From assembly GCA_900088475.1 (NCBI GenBank), contig FLMG01004130.1:6216-31842 (forward strand): 25,627 nt of DNA, read 5' to 3'. Below the pieces are notes generated by a model, which did no database searches, was not told the origin of the DNA, and was given only the letters and a program-made list of their open reading frames with translations. This stretch comes from Hyphochytrium catenoides (Eukaryota > Sar > Hyphochytriomycetes > Hyphochytriales > Hyphochytriaceae). The position numbers were made by a program, and so were the translations under genes. Position 1 is the stretch's first letter; the number at the start of each line of letters is the position of its first letter. Positions 21,078 to 25,627 of this stretch are shown one piece after another.

Positions 21078-21749
21078 TTAAAAGCAACAGTCACAGTCAA
21101 AAGGACAGAGATCGGTCCCGCCGCCTTGTCCAATGCGTAGTGCCTCCTCACTATAGATATTCATGCCCAGCTCTCCGTCATAGCGGACTGGAGAGACGGA
21201 AGAAGCGCCAAGTGGTCAGACTGCAATGTGGTTACGGGACAAACAATAACTAAGGCGATTACCTGGTCTAACATCATCCCATGAACGGCCACCTCCTGAC
21301 GCTGCAGGTAAAAGAGGCAAAGCAATGAGACCAGGTCAAGGGAGCGGACAAAGTGCATGATACCAACCAGCAACTCTCAGGCCTGTTTCTCGAGTTGACT
21401 TCGCTTTTTTCGATTTTCTTTGGATCTCCGCTTCCTTCTTTCGTTCAGCATCAGCCTTCTCTCGTTGCTCGCGCTTCTTGTTGCTTAAGGAAGTAAAAAG
21501 ATCATCTATAGACCCCGTGTCGGCCTTTAACTTCATCGTAGTCTTCTGAGACTTGGACACTTCATTGCCAGGTGTTGCTGCCAGGACCGAGCTCTGTTTT
21601 TGCGATACTTCAGGGCGGCCTTTGGCTGGCTTGTTCTGTCCTTCTCCTCCCTTGCTCTTGTTCTTCATGTTTTTACTTATTGGAGCCTCTTGGTTGGTCT
21701 GCGGGCGCCTTGCATTTGCTTTCTTCTTTTGGTTCTTGCCGTCCGCCAT
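21078..21749 (-). CDS. DUF1764 family protein, lysine-rich with CPFDCDCCF tail
   Basis: Three exons: 21749-21368, 21301-21263 and 21187-21078, with matching phases, encoding 176 residues. The N-terminal 120 residues are basic and low-complexity (starts MADGKNQKKKANARRPQ), as in nuclear/nucleolar proteins. They include the family motif GSIDDLFTSL followed by a charged KKREQREKADAERKKE helix. The C-terminus reads YDGELGMNIYSEEALRIG and ends GGTDLCPFDCDCCF, the diagnostic cysteine-rich end of the eukaryote-wide DUF1764 family. Its function is not established. The donor of exon 1 (21367, GTTGGT) is the least typical splice site, but is required by phase. The ATG at 21749 opens the basic region; an in-frame ATG four codons upstream (21761) is also open and is an equally possible start. 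Confidence 0.9.
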
Positions 21750-22650
21750 GACCTTGCACAACGTTGACGTAGGGACTGTCTACCGAGCTGCCTGCCATAT
21801 ACCACCAGTTGAACACACCTAGCAACGTCCTTTTATCCCACAGATCCCCTAGCCTTGCAACGTACGACGCTTCTGCGCTGAGGCGGTAGAGCCGTGAGTC
21901 CAGTTGCCGCAGTGTCACGATCATCATGCTCATCATCATGCATCATGCATCATCCATCTGGAGAAGCCACTAGAACTACCTCACTTCCTAGAGAAGCAGC
22001 TAGAGGAGCAGTGTGAACGGACAAGGGAGGACCGAAAGAACCCCAATAACTGGTGTTAAAAAACCCAACGAGACCACAGACCTCCCCCTGGAGTATGTGT
22101 GGTTATCACGGCACTTGATCTTCAGCCGACGGCCCGTTACCTAGCCGCCAGCGGCCCAGCGGTCAGTAAAGGGAATCGAGCTCAGGATACCTTTGAAAGT
22201 AGAGCTCCTGCTAGGCAGAAGAAGAGACGGCTTCTACTGGCGAAGGCCTAGGCTGTTGCTTGCTATTTATGTGATGTGCCTGCCCTTTCCCGCGTACGAT
22301 ACCGTTAGCAAATATATATAGAGCTTAGAAGTGCCGGCTTGCCCGACCTTGGCAGTGATAGCTGGCTTAACGAGGAAGCACTTTCCTTGCCAGCGGGGTA
22401 AGGATACCCATGCAAAGCTTTTTTACTTTAGAAGTCATTGACATACAGCTTTATGCGGTTCTCACTGTTTGGTCTGGATTGAAGCCACGCATGCAGCTAG
22501 GACTCAGCTTTGTCCTTGAGTAGCTCAAGGCGAGCGTACCTCTGGCGACCCCATCCTCGCATTCGAGAGAAGGAACGTGTCGATCGCTCTGACCCATTGC
22601 ATGATGACTAAAGGAGAAGCAAATGCCCCGCCGTGGATTAACTTCGTCAA
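21750..22650. other. Non-coding stretch upstream of DUF1764
   Basis: This should include the promoter and 5' UTR of the minus-strand DUF1764 gene. At 21920-21958 there is a run of atcatg/catcatgcatcat words. A TATATATAG element lies at 22312-22321. At 22638-22655 there is a perfect 7-bp inverted repeat (ttaactt, loop cgtc, aagttaa). No gene is visible. Confidence 0.4.
21920..21958. repeat. ATCATG-type short tandem repeat
   Basis: Overlapping atc/atcatgc units, about 39 bp, located about 170 bp upstream of the DUF1764 start codon. The tract is AT-leaning and palindromic in places (catcatgcatcatgcatcat contains two gcat cores). Confidence 0.7.
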
Positions 22651-22651
22651 G

Positions 22652-23086
22652 TTAAGTGTCGCGAGGCAGGCCTAATCCGTTGTGATGAAATTCCCATCGC
22701 CAAGCCCTCTCACCTGGCTCCGAAGCGTCACTCTGGGAGTCCAGGTCGTCCGGGGTCGACAGTCGGATGCCCGTTAGCAAGCGAGAGCCCGGCGTTGTGT
22801 GGGGCAGCAAGCGACGGGCGCTTATCAATAGTCGCAAACCCGGGCTGCTGCTTCTGAGCTGCACCAGGTGTGAAAAAAACCGGCCAAGTATGCCTTGGTT
22901 GGATTCTTGTGTCGCCGTCGCTACCTTATTCTCGGTGGGGGTCGGCAAGACCAGCGGGGTCCTTTGCCCTAAGGGGGCCGGTGGAGGTGCTGGCCTCTCT
23001 CTCGGTCTTGTCCGCGACCATGAGAGACTTGAGGTTTTCCAGTTAGCCTGCCCTGGGACAATAGGACTTAACGACGGTTGATTCAC
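22652..23086 (-). pseudogene. Unrecognised ORF without ATG, possible remnant
   Basis: A 145-codon stop-free frame on the minus strand that begins at GTG and has no ATG. It is rich in proline, serine, arginine and threonine (for example RTRPRERPAPPPAPLGQ and STPDDLDSQSDASEPGERAW). The opposite strand is also open from 22767 to 23081. No family is recognised. The GC content is locally higher than in the flanks, and both strands stay open, so this may be compositional. A degraded retroelement gag region is a possibility I cannot test here. Confidence 0.2.
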
Positions 23087-25265
23087 AAGCCAACAGAGTT
23101 CCGCCGCGGGGCGACTGCTTCTCCTTTAGCAACCATTCATTGGGTAAGGGCTATGGGCAGCTACCTCAAGGACAAAGCTGAGTCCTGGCTATAAATGGCT
23201 TATATTTAATCCCGAGCGAACAACGCAACGAGCACCAGCGACCTGGAGTGAGCTCGCTAGGGCTCAGCAGGAGAGAGACAAGTGCCACCTTCTGGTCCCA
23301 CCACCTGCTTTATTAAGAGAGATAAGCGAGGGCTTGTACAACCTCAAGAGAGAAGCGAGATCTTGTACTTCAGGGGAGTAGTTGGTACCTTGTAAAGAGT
23401 AGACACATATACCGCCCCCCGTCTTGGTCTTGGGCATATCATTATCCCTTCACTAGTCATCTCTTCTTCTCGTTCTTGGCCTATGAGCTTAGAAAAAGGA
23501 AAGACAATCCTCATTTTGCACGAGATAGAGTGTCCTCAACAGCTAGTGAAGCCTACACCATCGACAAAATCGTGAGGTTTATCTATTCTCGAGTCATGGC
23601 TCTGGAACGACTAACCCAAGTTCAACGACCCGTTGATGACGACGTTATAATAGGACTGTCCATCCACAACGATGGATCAAGCAAAAGTGTCACGACCTGT
23701 TGTTGTTATGCTACTAGAGAGAAGTAAGGTGGATTGTGCTTTTATTGCTGCATGTTGGCACTTCTTTCCAATAATCAAGGAGGAGTCTAGCACTTTAGCC
23801 AGAGCGAGGAGCGACTTTGATGGGTCGATTGGCTTTTAAAAGTCATGGAGACACGTCAAATCACCACCTGAGACTATTCCTCTTACTTGTACGACTCTTT
23901 GGAATGTATAGCACGTCTGCACCCATTCGTACATTCTAGGGAGAAGGACTCTAGTCTGGTTCTTGGAGTAGCTCTATTCTGCTCATGAAAGGGAGGAAGT
24001 GGTAAGACATCAAGAAAGTCCACGGACGGTAAAAGCAGCCTTCCCCAGATCAATGATTTGCTAAAAAGATAGTACCCAGATGCTGAACGCGCAAGCTCCT
24101 CTCACAAAACACCACTTCCCCTTTCTGCTGGTTCTTCGGGTTACTTGTTTTCCTTCTAGAACTACTTGGTTGTCCATGTGCAGGCAAAGAACGCTAACTT
24201 CTACCACTGATGACTAGTAGCAAAGTCGTCCGCGAAGAAGCCCTCTACTTTCTTTTTCTCCATCCTGCCGACTCCTAGAAGCTCTCGTAAGATCGCCACA
24301 CCACCAAAGATCTCTCTTATTAGAAACCCCTAGTAGTCTTTCTTTTATGGTTCAAACACCCTCGGTTATCGTGGTTTTGAAGCCTCCTAAAGAACGCCAT
24401 TTATCAGTGGAAAGAGTACGTCCCTGTTAACATTAGCAAGTAGCTTGTACAGGTGCCCAAGAAGCTCAAGTTGAAGTGTTGGGTGGTCAGTCAGAGCTCA
24501 GAGCTCAGTGAGGAGTTGGCGATAACTTCCGGATCAGAAATCACCGAGAGCTTTTGCCAGCAAGCCTCAACCTATTCCGGATAATAACCCAAAGCGAGAC
24601 AAGTCCGTCGAGCAATTCACAGGTTTTTCGTTCCTTGAAGCTAGAGTCCTTCTGAATGAGAGCGATGTATATATGGAATATATGAATTGACGGTTCAGCT
24701 GATGATGGCGGATTTTTTGAGAATTGTGATGAGTCGGTCAAACTTCGAGGACCTCTCAGCCAATAGGAAGCGAGGACCAGCACAGCAGCCAATCATCTGT
24801 CAGAGGACATACTATTGCGGAATAGACCGTACTATATAGATAATATAAGGGTGACCAGTGTACTACTACTGCTGGGCGTATGTCTAGTCCCCTCAGAGCG
24901 GGTGGGAGACGAAAGAAGGTGGGTGGGAGGGCGGATAGGCCCTGATTGCGCTTGATTTTGTTCTCGAGTTTCTCAATTGCTGCCTGATGAAGTTTTCAAA
25001 CGTCCAGTCCCGGAGGTTTTCTGCACCAGCCTGATACCATCCCACCCACCCTACCCTGATCCTTCGCCGCCATGGCCCTTCAACCTTTGAAGACTGAGGA
25101 AGGGGGAAGAGCATGTTGGCGTCGTCTGTACATATGACTGGCCTTTGTGTATGATGAAATTATGTGGGTCTAGGCCTGATCCTATACCGCCCTGGGCCCT
25201 CCCGCCTTTATCAAGCGGTTATACGCCTTCAACAAATTAACGCTATACAACAGCCACAAGAAAAG
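23087..25265. other. Gene-poor tail with no recognised gene
   Basis: Several short frames are open: 23476-23727 on + (contains MALERLTQVQRPVDDDVIIG), 24541-24792 on - and 24893-25114 on -. None shows a family motif or a sound exon structure. AT-rich TATA-like words occur at 24666-24684 and 24830-24848. The mixture of short coding-like fragments without starts could be decayed mobile DNA, or exons of a gene continuing beyond the window. Confidence 0.4.
23315..23369 (+). repeat. Imperfect tandem duplication of about 25 bp
   Basis: Two copies, 23315-23340 and 23346-23369, share aagagaga, aagcgag and cttgtac with one indel and two adjacent substitutions. It lies in gene-free DNA. Such short repeats occur in retroelement terminal regions, but no partner LTR is visible in the window. 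Confidence 0.65.
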
Positions 25266-25285
25266 CTGGACCTCTCCCTCTCTCT

Positions 25286-25327
<42 letters not shown>

Positions 25328-25496
25328 TCTCTCTCTCACTCTCTCTCTCGCTCTCTCTACCTCTCTCTCTGTTCCTGCCTTTCTCTCTCTCTCTCTGTTC
25401 CTGTGCCTCTCTCTCTCTCTCGCTTCTCTCTTCTCAGCTTGTACGTCTCTCTCTCTCTCTCTCTCTCTCTCGTCTTCTGTCTTTTTGTCTGTCTCG
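25266..25496. repeat. Long TC microsatellite with CA insert
   Basis: About 230 bp dominated by ctctct runs on the + strand, with a cacacaca insert near 25317-25327 and interruptions such as gttcctgcc and gttcctgtgcc that themselves repeat. Open frames across it are composition artefacts. Confidence 0.9.
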
Positions 25497-25627
25497 TGTT
25501 TTCCCCCATCTTTCTCTGAGACACACGCCACATCACGCTGCAGCTCTTCACACAGCACTGCGGTCCCTGACCTGATCATAGAGTCTTTCTTAGAAACAAC
25601 AGCATCGACGCCCTAACGCCTTTCTAC

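Noticed and set aside
24401-24440. Walker-A-like ISGKSTSLLTL reading on the + strand, suggesting an ABC ATPase exon
   Set aside because: The motif lacks the preceding G-x-x-G pattern, is flanked closely by stops, and no signature motif or Walker B follows in any frame. Likely chance.
24893-25114. Minus-strand frame containing ENLRDWTFENFIRQQLR and an alternative MAAKDQGRVGGM start
   Set aside because: Splicing the two into one frame needs a 24-nt intron, far below the sizes seen elsewhere (at least 56 nt in the secure models). Left as unassigned.
1-25627. Search for CRISPR arrays, rRNA, operon structure and toxin-antitoxin pairs
   Set aside because: The window is spliced eukaryotic DNA; no regular spacer-repeat pattern, rRNA core sequence or Shine-Dalgarno-linked gene string is present.

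Overview
The window is nuclear DNA from an intron-rich eukaryote, most likely a protist or alga; I cannot name the lineage. Almost no gene is readable as one open frame. The protein families appear only after joining short exons (12 to about 400 nt) across GT-AG introns of roughly 55-350 nt, many of them TC-rich. I rebuilt the genes by hand, requiring matching splice phases and continuous family motifs. There are no bacterial operon features, no rRNA or tRNA genes that I can support, and no CRISPR array.

Layout: 1-1808 is mostly unassigned. 1809-7048 (+) is a 16-exon membrane transporter of the SulP/SLC26 superfamily with a STAS domain and a C-terminal cyclic-nucleotide-binding-like domain, the architecture of fungal YGR125W/Vsb1. 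7487-8885 (-) holds the core of a DTW-domain protein, a predicted tRNA acp3U transferase. Charged exons at 9312-10218 (-) are either its 5' part or a separate small gene. 10306-13611 (+) is a 12-exon protein with an MIT-like N-terminus and a C-terminal coiled coil, resembling NRBF2/Atg38. 14031-17135 (-) is the nucleoporin Aladin (AAAS), 11 exons. 17937-18845 (+) is the Ragulator subunit LAMTOR3, 5 exons. 19582-20964 (+) is a GNAT-like acyltransferase of the DUF5596 type, best known from bacteria and unusual here for its single long exon. 21078-21749 (-) is a DUF1764 protein, 3 exons. 21750-25627 contains no recognisable gene; it has simple repeats, a short imperfect tandem repeat, and ORFs open on both strands that may be degraded mobile DNA.

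The genes are not an operon. Three of them (the Vsb1-like transporter, the NRBF2/Atg38-like protein and LAMTOR3) belong to families acting at the vacuole/lysosome, in autophagy or in TORC1 signalling. That may be coincidence. The most unusual items are the DUF5596 acyltransferase, the transporter with an apparently degenerate nucleotide-binding cassette, and the undefined 3' tail.
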